Assembly: GCF_004295585.1 (NCBI RefSeq)
Contig: NZ_AP019400.1
Location: 1,951,501 to 2,015,500, forward strand
DNA length: 64,000 nt
Direction of reading: 5' to 3'
Source: Cohnella abietis
GTDB taxonomy: Bacteria > Bacillota > Bacilli > Paenibacillales > Paenibacillaceae
Shown in pieces: positions 54,233 through 63,093 of this stretch (positions are counted from its first letter, which is position 1; every line of letters begins with the position of its first letter). Position numbers and translations under genes: made by a program. The notes beneath the pieces were generated by a model. It had not been told where the DNA came from. It saw nothing but the letters and a program-made list of their open reading frames with translations, and made no database searches.

Positions 54233-55012
54233 ATGTCGCTGTCATTTGAGAAGAGAAAGAAAAAAATATTAGAGTACTTGAGCAGGGAAGGCAAGGTTGA
54301 GGTTGTTATCCTTGCCGATGAGTTCAATGTGTCTACTGAAACGATCAGACGTGATTTAGAGCGTTTGGATAGCGAAGGAAAGCTGAAGAAGATTTATGGG
54401 GGAGCAATCAAAGTTAGGGCGGATTCTTTAGAGCTCCCTTTTGATCAGAAAACCTTAATCAATGCGAACGAAAAGGCGGCAATCGGTAAATATGCGGCAT
54501 CCATGATCAATAATGGGGACACCGTCATGCTTGGCAACGGCACGACAACAATGGAGATTATCCGGAATTTAGCGACTCACAAAGACGTTACTATTGTTAC
54601 ACACTCTGCTCCGGCGATGCTGCTCGCTATGGAGATTTTTCCGGGACGTATTATATTTATAGGCGGAGAAGTGAATAAGCACCAGCAGACGACATCAGGG
54701 CCACTTTCAGATATGATGTTAAACCAATTGAGAGTGAATAAAACGTTTATTTCCGCTGGTGGAGTTTCATTGTTAGACGGCATTACGGATTATGAGCTTT
54801 CGGAAGCAACGATTTCACGGAAAATGATGGATCGGGCAGATGAAACTATTTTTCTGGCTGATTCAACTAAGTTCGGTAAGGCTACATTCGCCAATATTTG
54901 CTCATTGGATGATGTCTATACTGTTATATCGGATAGTCAATGCACTGATGAATGGAAACAATATATGAAGGATAGAGATATTACAATACTCATCGCAGAT
55001 AAGGAGGACTAG
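54233..55012 (+). CDS. DeoR-family sugar-phosphate-responsive regulator
   Basis: 259 residues from ATG 54233, 6 nt after AGGGTG; the in-frame GTG at 54224 lacks an SD. An N-terminal DeoR helix-turn-helix is LSREGKVEVVILADEFNVSTETIRRDLERLDSEGKL (~14-49, quoted in part). The C-terminal DeoRC sensor domain has MINNGDTVMLGNGTTTMEI, HSAPAMLLAMEIF, FIGGEVN and LADSTKFG, which binds phosphorylated sugars. Operator half-sites surround its promoter, so it autoregulates. It is followed by the PHP gene 2 nt after its stop, so both are one transcript. Confidence 0.9.
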   Translation: MSLSFEKRKKKILEYLSREGKVEVVILADEFNVSTETIRRDLERLDSEGKLKKIYGGAIKVRADSLELPFDQKTLINANEKAAIGKYAASMINNGDTVMLGNGTTTMEIIRNLATHKDVTIVTHSAPAMLLAMEIFPGRIIFIGGEVNKHQQTTSGPLSDMMLNQLRVNKTFISAGGVSLLDGITDYELSEATISRKMMDRADETIFLADSTKFGKATFANICSLDDVYTVISDSQCTDEWKQYMKDRDITILIADKED

Positions 55013-55014
55013 TA

Positions 55015-56013
55015 GTGAAAGTTGATTTTCATTTCCACCTAGAGGAAGGACCTTACTCCTTCGGCTGGCTGCAAAGAACAGCAAGAGCATTAGAAATCGT
55101 ACCGCAAGAAATGAAAACAAGCAGTGAACGAAATACCTTGCCTTGGATGGAGCATACTTTAGATCGGTTGAAGCTACGGTTAGAAGAAGGCTGTTTCTCA
55201 GAGAGGTGGCTGGAAGCTTATTTCGTGCAAGGGCAGAAGAAGGGCATTCAACGATTCGGCATGGTAGACCATTTGTACCGGTTTGATGAATTCCGCGATT
55301 ATTACGAGAAATATATTTTGATGGATGATAGCGAGCTCGGGCGATTACAGAGGTATTGGTACGACAGGGTTCGAATTGGTTCAATTGATGATTTCCTAAA
55401 TGCCGCACGGAAAATGCAGGCTAAAGGCTATCCGTTATCCATTGGTGTAGAAGCCGATTATTTCCCAGGCGGGGAAGCGGAGCTTAAGGAATTACTTGAT
55501 AAGTATGAGCTGGATTATGTTATTGGGAGCGTTCATTTTCTAAATGGCTGGGGCTTCGATAACCCTGAGACTAAAGAGACTTATGAGAGCAAGGATTTGC
55601 TTGATCTGTACAAACATTTATTTGAGCATGTGAAAAGCGCGGCAAACTCGGGTTTGTTCGATATCATTGCCCATCTTGATAATTTGAAGGTGTTTAATTA
55701 TAGACCGGATGAGCAAGCGATGATTGGTCTGTATGATGATGTAGCTGCAGCTTTGAAAAAGGCAAATGTGGCGTCGGAAATTAATACGGGACTAGCTTAT
55801 CGTTATCCGGTTAAGGAAATGTGCCCAAGCCCAACCTTCTTAAGTAAATTATATGAGCATGGAGTACCGATAACTCTCAGCTCCGATTCTCATTATCCTG
55901 ATGATATAGGCACTCTGCTGGATGAGGCTATCGTTTTAGCGAAGCAAACCGGGTATAAGGAAATTGTTTATTTTGAAAAAGGTAAAAGAATAAGCAGTCC
56001 GTTGGAAGATTGA
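55015..56013 (+). CDS. PHP-domain histidinol-phosphatase-like phosphoesterase
   Basis: 332 residues from GTG 55015 (SD AAGGAGG, 7 nt). PHP motifs are VDFHFHLEEG (His-x-His), GMVDHLYRF, GVEADYFPGG, YVIGSVHFLNGW, IIAHLDNLKVF and ITLSSDSHYPDDIGTL. These are the metal ligands of HisK/HisJ-type phosphatases. There is a ~130-residue N-terminal insert not seen in the shortest members. There is no histidine biosynthesis context; it is in an operon with a DeoR regulator, so sugar-phosphate dephosphorylation is more likely (inference). Confidence 0.85.
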   Translation: MKVDFHFHLEEGPYSFGWLQRTARALEIVPQEMKTSSERNTLPWMEHTLDRLKLRLEEGCFSERWLEAYFVQGQKKGIQRFGMVDHLYRFDEFRDYYEKYILMDDSELGRLQRYWYDRVRIGSIDDFLNAARKMQAKGYPLSIGVEADYFPGGEAELKELLDKYELDYVIGSVHFLNGWGFDNPETKETYESKDLLDLYKHLFEHVKSAANSGLFDIIAHLDNLKVFNYRPDEQAMIGLYDDVAAALKKANVASEINTGLAYRYPVKEMCPSPTFLSKLYEHGVPITLSSDSHYPDDIGTLLDEAIVLAKQTGYKEIVYFEKGKRISSPLED

Positions 56014-56021
56014 GGCTGACT

Positions 56022-56789
56022 ATGACAATTACTCCTGGTATTTGGGAAATTAGCCATGTCGAGCTTACAATTCGAATCGTATGTGCTCTAGTTATCGGCG
56101 GTTTAATTGGACTTGAGAGAGAGTGGGGAGACCATGCGGCAGGTTTCCGCACCCACATTCTCGTGTGCCTTGGCTCTGCTTTAATTATGCTTTTATCTAT
56201 TTACGGGTTTAGCCAGTTTGCTTATGAAGCTAATGTACGAATGGATCCCGCGAGGTTAGCTGCACAAGTGATTAGTGGGATCGGGTTCTTGGGAGCAGGG
56301 ACGATCCTTCGTACAGGTATGTCGATCTCAGGCTTGACGACGGCTGCTTCTCTTTGGGTAGTTGCAGCACTTGGTTTGGCTGTAGGAGCGGGCTTCTACT
56401 ATGGTGCTTTGTTAACTGCCTCTCTAGTGCTGATCAATTTGTTTTTTTTGAATAAGCTTGAGAAGCTCTTCACACGGAAAAGAAAAATAATAGAAGCCAA
56501 GCTCACAATGAAGGACTCTTCAGGGCAATTGCAGCTGGTAATGGGGAAAATAGAGCATTATGGCGCAGCCATAATCAGCATAACAGCGGATTCAATTAAA
56601 CAGGATAAAGAAGAGCCCTTGCTGCAGCTTAATCTAAAGCTAAAAGTCGAAAAATTCAAAAAAATCCCTCAGCTTCTGGATGATCTAAGGCTCCTTGATG
56701 GAGTGTCTCAGATTAGCTACCAGCTAGTGGATGCTAAAGTGCATAAAACAGCAAAAGCGAGCAAAAAGGAATCCAATGCTCAGTTCTGA
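56022..56789 (+). CDS. MgtC/SapB-family membrane protein
   Basis: 255 residues from ATG 56022, with GAGG at 56012-56015; TTG 56010 is in frame. Five or so membrane helices in the N-terminal ~140 residues carry the MgtC pattern: GGLIGLEREWGDHAAGFRTH, ISGIGFLGAGTILR and SGLTTAASLWVVAALGLAVGAG. A cytoplasmic ACT-like C-terminal domain (~145-240) follows. MgtC proteins inhibit F-ATPase or affect magnesium homeostasis. The third gene of the DeoR operon, it overlaps or abuts the PHP gene. The combination with a DeoR regulator is unusual. Confidence 0.85.
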   Translation: MTITPGIWEISHVELTIRIVCALVIGGLIGLEREWGDHAAGFRTHILVCLGSALIMLLSIYGFSQFAYEANVRMDPARLAAQVISGIGFLGAGTILRTGMSISGLTTAASLWVVAALGLAVGAGFYYGALLTASLVLINLFFLNKLEKLFTRKRKIIEAKLTMKDSSGQLQLVMGKIEHYGAAIISITADSIKQDKEEPLLQLNLKLKVEKFKKIPQLLDDLRLLDGVSQISYQLVDAKVHKTAKASKKESNAQF

Positions 56790-56930
56790 GGCGCGGGAAT
56801 ATAAGCTTGTTTTTATTTCGTTCCTATTTGTTGACTCTTTTTCTTCGTGATGATACAGTAGCTACTGCTCTTTCGCCTATTATGGGATATAATAAGAGTT
56901 AACGCGTTTCAGTCTCGAGGAGGATTACCT

Positions 56931-57596
56931 TTGAATCAAACGATTACGATTAATAAAAAAGAAATAGCCGTAAGCTTTACGAACTATTTCGATTCTGAGC
57001 TTGGAGAATTTCTGTTCAAACAAGTCATGTGCGATGTATATATGCCTGGGAACGAGGTTGTTCCGATTGCGGTAGAGAAGGAGCAAATCAAGCGCGTGGT
57101 CGAGGGGTTCAAGAACCGTCCTGAGCTACATGACGAAATCCCTAAAGAAAATATTAAAGGAAAATCGTATTATGTTATTAATACGAGGATGCGTCATGAT
57201 CTTGATTGGCTTAAAGGAAACAAGCCTGAGCGACCGATTTCACTTGCTGAGCATGAGAAGCTTAAAGCCGACGAAGCTCGTGGCATTAAGCCTGCTGCAG
57301 TGAAGCCTGTAGAAACGATAGAGCCGTCAGAGCCTGAGCCGGTTGAGCTGAAAGCGCCTGAGTATACAGACAACAGACGCAAATTTCTACTAGCCAAAGG
57401 CTTCAAGCATAATCTTGCAACGAACAATTGGGAAATTAAAGATATCCGGTTTCCCGATTCGAAGATAGATAAATCAAATTCTGATGAAGAGTTCGCCGAC
57501 GGTATGAACCGCTTGCTTGACGCATCTTATCAGAACCACCTTAAGCGCAAGGCTAAGCCTGCTGCTAAGACGAATGAAAGCAAAGCTTCTGAATAA
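56931..57596 (+). CDS. Hypothetical protein (221 aa)
   Basis: 221 residues from TTG 56931 (SD GAGGAGG, 6-7 nt). A compact N-terminal domain (~1-95) begins ITINKKEIAVSFTNYFDSELGEFLFKQV and ends before a proline/glutamate-rich linker (~115-145, PVETIEPSEPEPVELKAPEY). The C-terminal ~70 residues contain RKFLLAKGFKHNLATNNWEI and a Lys/Ala-rich basic tail. There is no signal peptide or membrane segment. The family was not recognised. Confidence 0.7.
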   Translation: MNQTITINKKEIAVSFTNYFDSELGEFLFKQVMCDVYMPGNEVVPIAVEKEQIKRVVEGFKNRPELHDEIPKENIKGKSYYVINTRMRHDLDWLKGNKPERPISLAEHEKLKADEARGIKPAAVKPVETIEPSEPEPVELKAPEYTDNRRKFLLAKGFKHNLATNNWEIKDIRFPDSKIDKSNSDEEFADGMNRLLDASYQNHLKRKAKPAAKTNESKASE

Positions 57597-57605
57597 TTTC
57601 AATAA

Positions 57606-57647
57606 TGCCGTTTCCTCAGTTCGCTGAGCGAGGCGGCTTTCTTTTTT
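57606..57647 (+). terminator. Terminator after the hypothetical gene
   Basis: GCCGTTTCCTCAG pairs with CTGAGCGAGGCGGC with small mismatches, followed by TTTCTTTTTT. Confidence 0.7.
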
Positions 57648-57752
57648 ATAGAAGTTTAGTGTAATCAGTAAGGTAGACGGATGCTGCAATCCGGGGTATC
57701 ATCAACAAGTGCATTTATAGGCATTTAAAGCAGCTAGAGAAGGAGCAGGACC

Positions 57753-59180
57753 ATGCTTGAACGAATACGATTTAATTGGTTTTCTAACGTACGAGCAGAC
57801 GTGTTAGCAGGAATCACGACTGTACTAGCATTAATTCCGGATTCGCTGGCATTTGCTTTTATCGCGGGTGTAAATCCCATGATTAGCATCTATTCGACGA
57901 TTAGCATACTAGTGCTAATTTCTATATTTGGTGGAAGACCGGCGATGGTTTCTTCGACTGCGGGATCTATGGCTGTATTAATGACGGCACTTGTCGCACA
58001 GCATGGCGTAGAGTACCTGTTCGCAGCTACCATCCTTACAGGGGTCATTCAGCTTGGAATGGGATTGCTGAAGATGGGGAGATGGATGAGCTTTGTGCCG
58101 CACTCCGTCATTACTGGATTCATCAATTCGCTGGCCATTCTTATTTTTGTTTCACAGCTTCGCTATTTCGAGGGTCAGTCATGGATGATGTACGCTATGG
58201 TCGCCGCGACTTTAGCTATTATATATATTTTACCGAAATTCACTAAAGCTGTGCCTTCACCTTTGGTTGCGGTCGCATTTATGACTATTGTCGTCGTATT
58301 TATGCAGTTGAATTTAAGCACGGTAGGCAGTCTAGCTAATATCGAGCCTACAATCCCGTTCCTGCACATTCCTAGCATCCCCTTCACGCTGGATACGCTG
58401 TGGATTTTACTGCCGACCTCTCTATCTCTGGCTATCGTCGGATATTCAGAAACGCTTCTGACGCAAACGATTATTGATGAGATGACGGAGGAGAAAACAA
58501 GCAAGGACAAGGAGATGAGGGGACAAGGTATAGCCAATACAGTTACAGGCTTCTTCGGTGGAATGGCTGGCTGTGCGCTGATTGCGGAATCCGCTATTAA
58601 CGTTAAGGTCGGAGGGCGGGGAAGGCTCTCTACTTTAGTTGCTGGTTTAGTGCTGTTTATACTGGTATTCGTGCTGGATGATGTGTTGAACAGTATTCCG
58701 ATTGCGGCGCTAGTTGGCGTTATGATGATGGTGTGCATTGAAATTTTTGACTGGAATTATTTCCGAAATATTCGCAGCAAGCCGGTAGCCCACACTGCAA
58801 TTATGCTTATCACAGTAGCAATCGTTGTTGTGACCCGCGACTTGGCGATCGGTGTTATTGTCGGAGTTATCCTGAGCGTGCTTGTTTATGCTTACCGTTC
58901 CGCCACTCAGCTCGAAATTCACGAAGAGCTTGACGGAGACGAGAAAATATACAGAGTGCGGGGGCAGCTATTCTTCGTCTCCAGCGATACACTCCTTGAC
59001 CGAATCGACTTTAATGACGATAACGATAAAGTGTGCCTAGATCTAACAGCTACTCACGTCTGGGACCACACGGCCGCCAAAACCTTGGACAAGATTGTCG
59101 ATCGGCTTAAGAGCAAAGGCAAAGATGTCCGTGTGCTACATCAAGTCAGTAAGCCGAAACTAGGGATAAAGAGTTCGTAG
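57753..59180 (+). CDS. SulP-family anion transporter with STAS domain
   Basis: 475 residues with about eleven or twelve membrane helices and a C-terminal STAS domain (~395-470). SulP signatures are VLAGITTVLALIPDSLAFAFIAGVNPM, SIFGGRPAMVSSTAGSMAVL, VGYSETLLTQTIIDEMT and GIANTVTGFFGGMAGCALIAESAINVKVGGRGRLSTLVAG (each quoted in part). It may carry sulfate, bicarbonate or a related anion. The cytoplasmic STAS part lacks an obvious phosphorylatable Ser motif. SD GAGAAGGAG precedes ATG 57753. Monocistronic. Confidence 0.9.
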   Translation: MLERIRFNWFSNVRADVLAGITTVLALIPDSLAFAFIAGVNPMISIYSTISILVLISIFGGRPAMVSSTAGSMAVLMTALVAQHGVEYLFAATILTGVIQLGMGLLKMGRWMSFVPHSVITGFINSLAILIFVSQLRYFEGQSWMMYAMVAATLAIIYILPKFTKAVPSPLVAVAFMTIVVVFMQLNLSTVGSLANIEPTIPFLHIPSIPFTLDTLWILLPTSLSLAIVGYSETLLTQTIIDEMTEEKTSKDKEMRGQGIANTVTGFFGGMAGCALIAESAINVKVGGRGRLSTLVAGLVLFILVFVLDDVLNSIPIAALVGVMMMVCIEIFDWNYFRNIRSKPVAHTAIMLITVAIVVVTRDLAIGVIVGVILSVLVYAYRSATQLEIHEELDGDEKIYRVRGQLFFVSSDTLLDRIDFNDDNDKVCLDLTATHVWDHTAAKTLDKIVDRLKSKGKDVRVLHQVSKPKLGIKSS

Positions 59181-59189
59181 GTCGCTCCG

Positions 59190-60030
59190 CTTAACTCTGT
59201 CTCAAACATACCTCAGTAGCATGAATTAGTCTGCCACGCCGCTTAACTCTGTCTCAAACGTGCTCCAGTGGACGGAATTGGTCGTAGTCGCCGCTTAACT
59301 CTGCCTCGAGCGTGCCCCAGTGGACGGAATTAGTCGTAGTCGCCGCGTAACTCTGTCTCAAACGTGCCCCAGTGGACGGAATTAGTCGGAGTCGCCGCGT
59401 AACTCCACCTCAAGCATACCCCAGTAGTAGTAATTAGTCGGTCCCCCCGCGCAACTCCGGCTCAAACATGCGCCAGTAGCAGCAATTAGTCGGAGTCGCC
59501 GCGTAACTCTGTCTCGAGCGTACCCCAGTAGCATGAATTAGTCGGAGTCGCGGCGTAACTCTGTCTCAAACGTGCCCCAGTGGACGGAATTAGTCGTAGT
59601 CGCGGCGTAACTCTGTCTCACACGTGCCCCAGTGGACGGAATTAGTCGGAGTCGCCGCGTAACTCTATCGCAAACGTGCTCCAGTGGACGGAATTAGTCG
59701 TAGTCGCGGCGTAACTCTGTCTCAAACGTGCCCCAGTGGACGGAATTAGTCTGCCACGCCGCGTAACTTTGTCTCGAGCGTACCCCAGTAGCATGAATTA
59801 GTCGGTCCCCCCGCGCAACTCCTGCTCAAACATACCCCAGTAGCAGCAATTAGTCGTAGTCGCCGCGTAACTCCGTCTCAAACGAGCACCAGTAAGCAGC
59901 AATTAGTCTGCCACCCCGCTTAACTCTGCCTCGAGCGTACCCCAGTAGCAGCAATTAGTCGTAGTCGCGGCGTAACTCCGTCTCAAACGAGCACCAGTAG
60001 CAGCAATTAGTCGACCACGCCGCACTAGCA
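59190..60030. repeat. Intergenic array of 52-bp repeats (array 4)
   Basis: About 16 units with AATTAGTCG (or AATTAGTCT) starting roughly every 52 bp (59223, 59275, 59327, 59379 and on). The unit is AATTAGTCG, 11 nt, TAACTC, 3 nt, CTCAAAC, then GTGCCCCAGTGGACGG or ATACCCCAGTAGCAGC. Two sub-types alternate in blocks, which shows local duplication. Array 3 carries the same unit in reverse complement; array 1 carries a more distant version. No gene from 59181 to 60145. Confidence 0.93.
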
Positions 60031-60145
60031 AGCCGTCATACTTGCGGGATATACCTTGCATGTTGAAATTCCAGTGTGCATGTATGCACCATTTGCCTAA
60101 ATTCTTAATAAAGTATGAGAATAGAAGCAAGTGGAGGTTGAACAT

Positions 60146-60973
60146 ATGGCAAATAGCGGATTTGATAACCGGACAGCCATTTTCCTAGCTTCCGTCTGCA
60201 GCCAAACTTACGCGCAATTTAATAATCCTGATGGCTATTTCGTAGTGCCGGCATATTATGAGGTTGTATCCACATTTCGAGCGAATTCTTTAGCTGGTGC
60301 AGCAGAGAAATTCGGATTTATTATTCAATCAGCGAGTGATATCATCGTAGCATTCAGGGGTACGAGCTCGACAACGGATTGGATTGCCAACGCCATTGCC
60401 AGTCAGTCGAAATACAAATGTGTAAAAGGTGCAGGTCAAACTCATCGCGGGATGTCGAGTATTTATTATTCCGCCCGCAATCAAATCTTGGGTGTCTTAA
60501 ACAAGCTTGATTCGTCAAAAGCATTATTCATTACTGGTCACAGCCTTGGAGGGGCACTTGCCACTTTATGTGGACTTGACGTTGCGGTGAATTCCCCTTT
60601 TCGCAATCCAGTCGTATACACCTTCGGCTCGCCACGAGTAGGTGATCCGACATTCGCGAAAGCATTTTCAGGTGAGGTTCAGCACAGCTATCGGGTGAAT
60701 AACCGATTTGACGTCGTTACGCATTTGCCACCACAAGTCTATAGTCCTCCGAAGAGTGATGCTACTTACCACTACATGCATGTTCGAAATTCCGAGCCTC
60801 TTTCCTTCAATAATGGTTCCGTGCCGAACAACCACATCATTAGTAGCTATTATTCGGAGCTCTCCAAACAGAGCCCGCTATACTCAGAGGAGCTTAGTAT
60901 TCGGAATCCCGGTCTTTGCCCAGTAACGGATAGAATGTACCCGCTAGGGCTTGGACAATTCGGAACATTCTGA
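60146..60973 (+). CDS. Class 3 lipase family protein
   Basis: 275 residues from ATG 60146, 8 nt after GGAGG; GTG 60131 overlaps that SD and is rejected. The alpha/beta hydrolase core has the nucleophile elbow ITGHSLGGALATLCGLDV (Ser in GHSLG), the upstream FRGTSSTTDWIAN oxyanion region, TFGSPRVGDPTFA, and a YRVNNRFDVVTHLPP block leading to catalytic Asp and His. There is no signal peptide, so it is probably cytoplasmic or released by lysis. It hydrolyses acylglycerols; the preferred substrate is not known. Confidence 0.9.
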   Translation: MANSGFDNRTAIFLASVCSQTYAQFNNPDGYFVVPAYYEVVSTFRANSLAGAAEKFGFIIQSASDIIVAFRGTSSTTDWIANAIASQSKYKCVKGAGQTHRGMSSIYYSARNQILGVLNKLDSSKALFITGHSLGGALATLCGLDVAVNSPFRNPVVYTFGSPRVGDPTFAKAFSGEVQHSYRVNNRFDVVTHLPPQVYSPPKSDATYHYMHVRNSEPLSFNNGSVPNNHIISSYYSELSKQSPLYSEELSIRNPGLCPVTDRMYPLGLGQFGTF

Positions 60974-60990
60974 TTAAGCCATTTATCAAC

Positions 60991-61026
60991 AACCGTTCTC
61001 TAGTGAATAGGGGACGGTTTATTCTG
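60991..61026 (+). terminator. Terminator after the lipase gene
   Basis: AACCGTTCTCT pairs with AGGGGACGGTT with a G-T pair, followed by TATTCT. Confidence 0.75.
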
Positions 61027-61195
61027 TTACGCAAGAATTTATAAGCATCACAAGTATCCATTCCTGAATCTTTCGCTAATCCAAAGGACATCGGTAGATG
61101 CTTCTACTTGGTGTAGACAGCAAATTCGTTCATTATTATCTTTACATTATACCTATTCCGAGTTATCCTATTGGATAAATAAAAAACTTCGTAGT

Positions 61196-62119
61196 GTGAA
61201 CGAAGGAGGTTTTTTTGTTAATATAGAAAATATCGAAGCATTTGTTTATGTCGTTTACTGTGGAAGTTTTAATAAAGCCGCAGAAGCGTTATACTTATCA
61301 CAGCCATCTGTTACTGCTCGCATCCAATCTCTAGAACGGGGGCTGGATTGTAAGCTGTTCGATAGACAGGCTAAGCAAGTCCAGATTACCGAGGAGGGCA
61401 AGCGATTCCTGCCTTTTGCACAGCAGCTTCTATTGACCTACCAGAAGGGGAAGTATCAGGTTAACCAAAAGAAATCTCCCCCTGAGGAGTTCAGAATTGG
61501 CTGCACGGTGTCGGTGTCTAATTACATTTTTCCAGAATTAATTGTCCGTTTGAAAAGCAAGTTCCCTAATACTAACTATAGGATCGTTACAGGCATTACT
61601 GATGAAATCGTAAGTAAGGTGCTGAACAAGGAAGTTGATATTGGTTTTGTGCGAAACGTGACTCATCCTAGCCTTCAATCCATTAAATTTTACGAGGATC
61701 CCATATCTCTTTATGTTTATGAGGGGCATCCCTTTCTACTAAATGAGCGCCTTACAGTTGAAGAGATTGCCAAAGAGCCTCTCGTATTTTTTCAATGTGG
61801 CGCATTGGATTGGTTTAGAATTCATCGCTTGTTCGAGAATCTTGATCAGCCACCCAACATTCAGGTTCAAACCGACAACTCAGAGATGGCCAAAAAGCTA
61901 GTTATTCAGAAGGTGGGAATATCGTTCCTTCCGAGTGTATGTGTCCAGCAAGAGGTTGCTGAGGGTAAGCTATTTCCGATTCACGTTCCAGAGACGGATG
62001 GCATTACGATGCAAACAAACATTGTCATTGGCCATGGGGAGCACTCGCAATATTTGAATACAATTATTGAAACAGGCAAAGAGCTCATCATAAATAGATT
62101 AGCACCCGCAAGTAAGTAA
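61196..62119 (+). CDS. LysR-family transcriptional regulator
   Basis: Up to 307 residues. The N-terminal LysR helix-turn-helix is IENIEAFVYVVYCGSFNKAAEALYLSQPSVTARIQSLE (quoted in part), followed by a substrate-binding-type effector domain (~90-295). The start is odd: GTG 61196 has no SD, while the perfect SD AAGGAGG at 61203-61209 is inside the frame and faces no ATG, GTG or TTG (only GTT 61217 or ATA 61223). The neighbours are an FMN reductase, an ABC ATPase and an M20 amidohydrolase, the kind of cluster used for sulfur-compound scavenging in Bacillus (ytl/ytm, yxe). Confidence 0.85.
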   Translation: MNEGGFFVNIENIEAFVYVVYCGSFNKAAEALYLSQPSVTARIQSLERGLDCKLFDRQAKQVQITEEGKRFLPFAQQLLLTYQKGKYQVNQKKSPPEEFRIGCTVSVSNYIFPELIVRLKSKFPNTNYRIVTGITDEIVSKVLNKEVDIGFVRNVTHPSLQSIKFYEDPISLYVYEGHPFLLNERLTVEEIAKEPLVFFQCGALDWFRIHRLFENLDQPPNIQVQTDNSEMAKKLVIQKVGISFLPSVCVQQEVAEGKLFPIHVPETDGITMQTNIVIGHGEHSQYLNTIIETGKELIINRLAPASK

Positions 62120-62150
62120 TCATTAAACCTACAAAATGGAGGAATTAACT

Positions 62151-62717
62151 ATGAGTCACATTGTAATTATTTCAGGTAGTCCAACACCGGGATCCCGTTT
62201 GAACGGATTAATCGACCACGTAGAAAGCAAATCTGCTGAGAAGGGTATTAAGATCAGCCACATTCGTGTTTCTGAGCTGCCAGCAGAAGCACTGCTTCAT
62301 GCGAATTTCAAGGACGAGCAAATTTTAGCTGCGCTTGCTTTGGTGGAATCAGCTAGTGGCGTAGTCATCGCTAGCCCGGTATATAAGGCGTCCTTTACGG
62401 GAATTCTGAAGGCTTTCTTGGATCTGCTGCCACAAACCGGCCTAAAAGGGAAGGTTACATTGCCATTATTTATCGGTGGAACTATAGCCCATTTACTTGC
62501 CTTGGATTATGCCTTGAAGCCTGTCCTTTCCGTTCTAGGCAGCAGAAATATTTTGGGCGGCGTATATGCGATCGATCAGTGGATTGAGAGACGTGATGGT
62601 GGAGGATTTGAGCTGTCAGAGGAGCTGCAGGAGCGTTTGGATCGTTCTGTTGAGGAGCTTTCCGAGGAAATTAATTGGTTGGAAATTCGCTCCAAAGACA
62701 CTGCCGTCAACTCGTAA
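62151..62717 (+). CDS. NADPH-dependent FMN reductase (SsuE-like)
   Basis: 188 residues from ATG 62151, 7 nt after GGAGG; an ATG at 62136 is in frame but has no SD. A flavodoxin-like fold has ISGSPTPGSRLNGLIDHV (phosphate-binding loop), VVIASPVYKASFTGILKAFLDLLP and PLFIGGTIAHLLALDYALKPVL, the SsuE signature. It supplies reduced FMN to flavin monooxygenases that split alkanesulfonates or S-compounds. It follows the LysR gene by 31 nt. Confidence 0.88.
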   Translation: MSHIVIISGSPTPGSRLNGLIDHVESKSAEKGIKISHIRVSELPAEALLHANFKDEQILAALALVESASGVVIASPVYKASFTGILKAFLDLLPQTGLKGKVTLPLFIGGTIAHLLALDYALKPVLSVLGSRNILGGVYAIDQWIERRDGGGFELSEELQERLDRSVEELSEEINWLEIRSKDTAVNS

Positions 62718-62735
62718 TAATTCCGGAGTATGAAT

Positions 62736-62785
62736 AGAAAAAGGGGCTGCCTAAAAGTCGATTAGACTTTGGTAGTCCCTTTTCT
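62736..62785 (+). terminator. Terminator after the FMN reductase gene
   Basis: The descending stem AGACTTTGGTAGTCCCTTTT pairs with the left arm from 62737 (AAAAAGGGGCTGCC...AAAGTC) with small mismatches. Confidence 0.7.
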
Positions 62786-63003
62786 TGAACTCATAACAAC
62801 TAGTATCATAAATTATTGGATAGTTGTATCCACCTATAAAATATCTCTATAACCAAACGCATTGACGGCTTAAAGGATCAGATGTTATGTTATTCTCAAT
62901 ATAAATTCTTACTTATCCACTAGGAATTATAAGTTTAATAAGTGGGTTTAGCGGAGCACAGGATTGCCGCTTTATCATAGAACATTTTGGCGGAGAGTTT
63001 TCA

Positions 63004-63093
63004 TTGGTCGCTTCATACGGTGCCGATACCGATGATTTAAAGTCTACCTTGAGAAACGAATTAACCTTTATAATCGTTGGGGGTGTAGCATGA
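63004..63093 (+). CDS. Possible 29-aa leader peptide or gene remnant before the ABC ATPase
   Basis: A frame open from 62905 to the stop at 63091-63093 has no ATG or GTG. TTG 63004 sits 8 nt after GGAG and would give 29 residues ending [12 protein letters not shown]. Its stop overlaps the ATPase start (ATGA, 63090-63093), which suggests translational coupling. Alternatively it is the tail of a lost upstream transporter gene. No family recognised. Confidence 0.3.
   Translation: MVASYGADTDDLKSTLRNELTFIIVGGVA

Noticed and set aside
62786..63003. SAM or T-box riboswitch ahead of the sulfur-type ABC gene
   Set aside because: No conserved box or terminator/antiterminator pair could be recognised by eye; a covariance search would be decisive.
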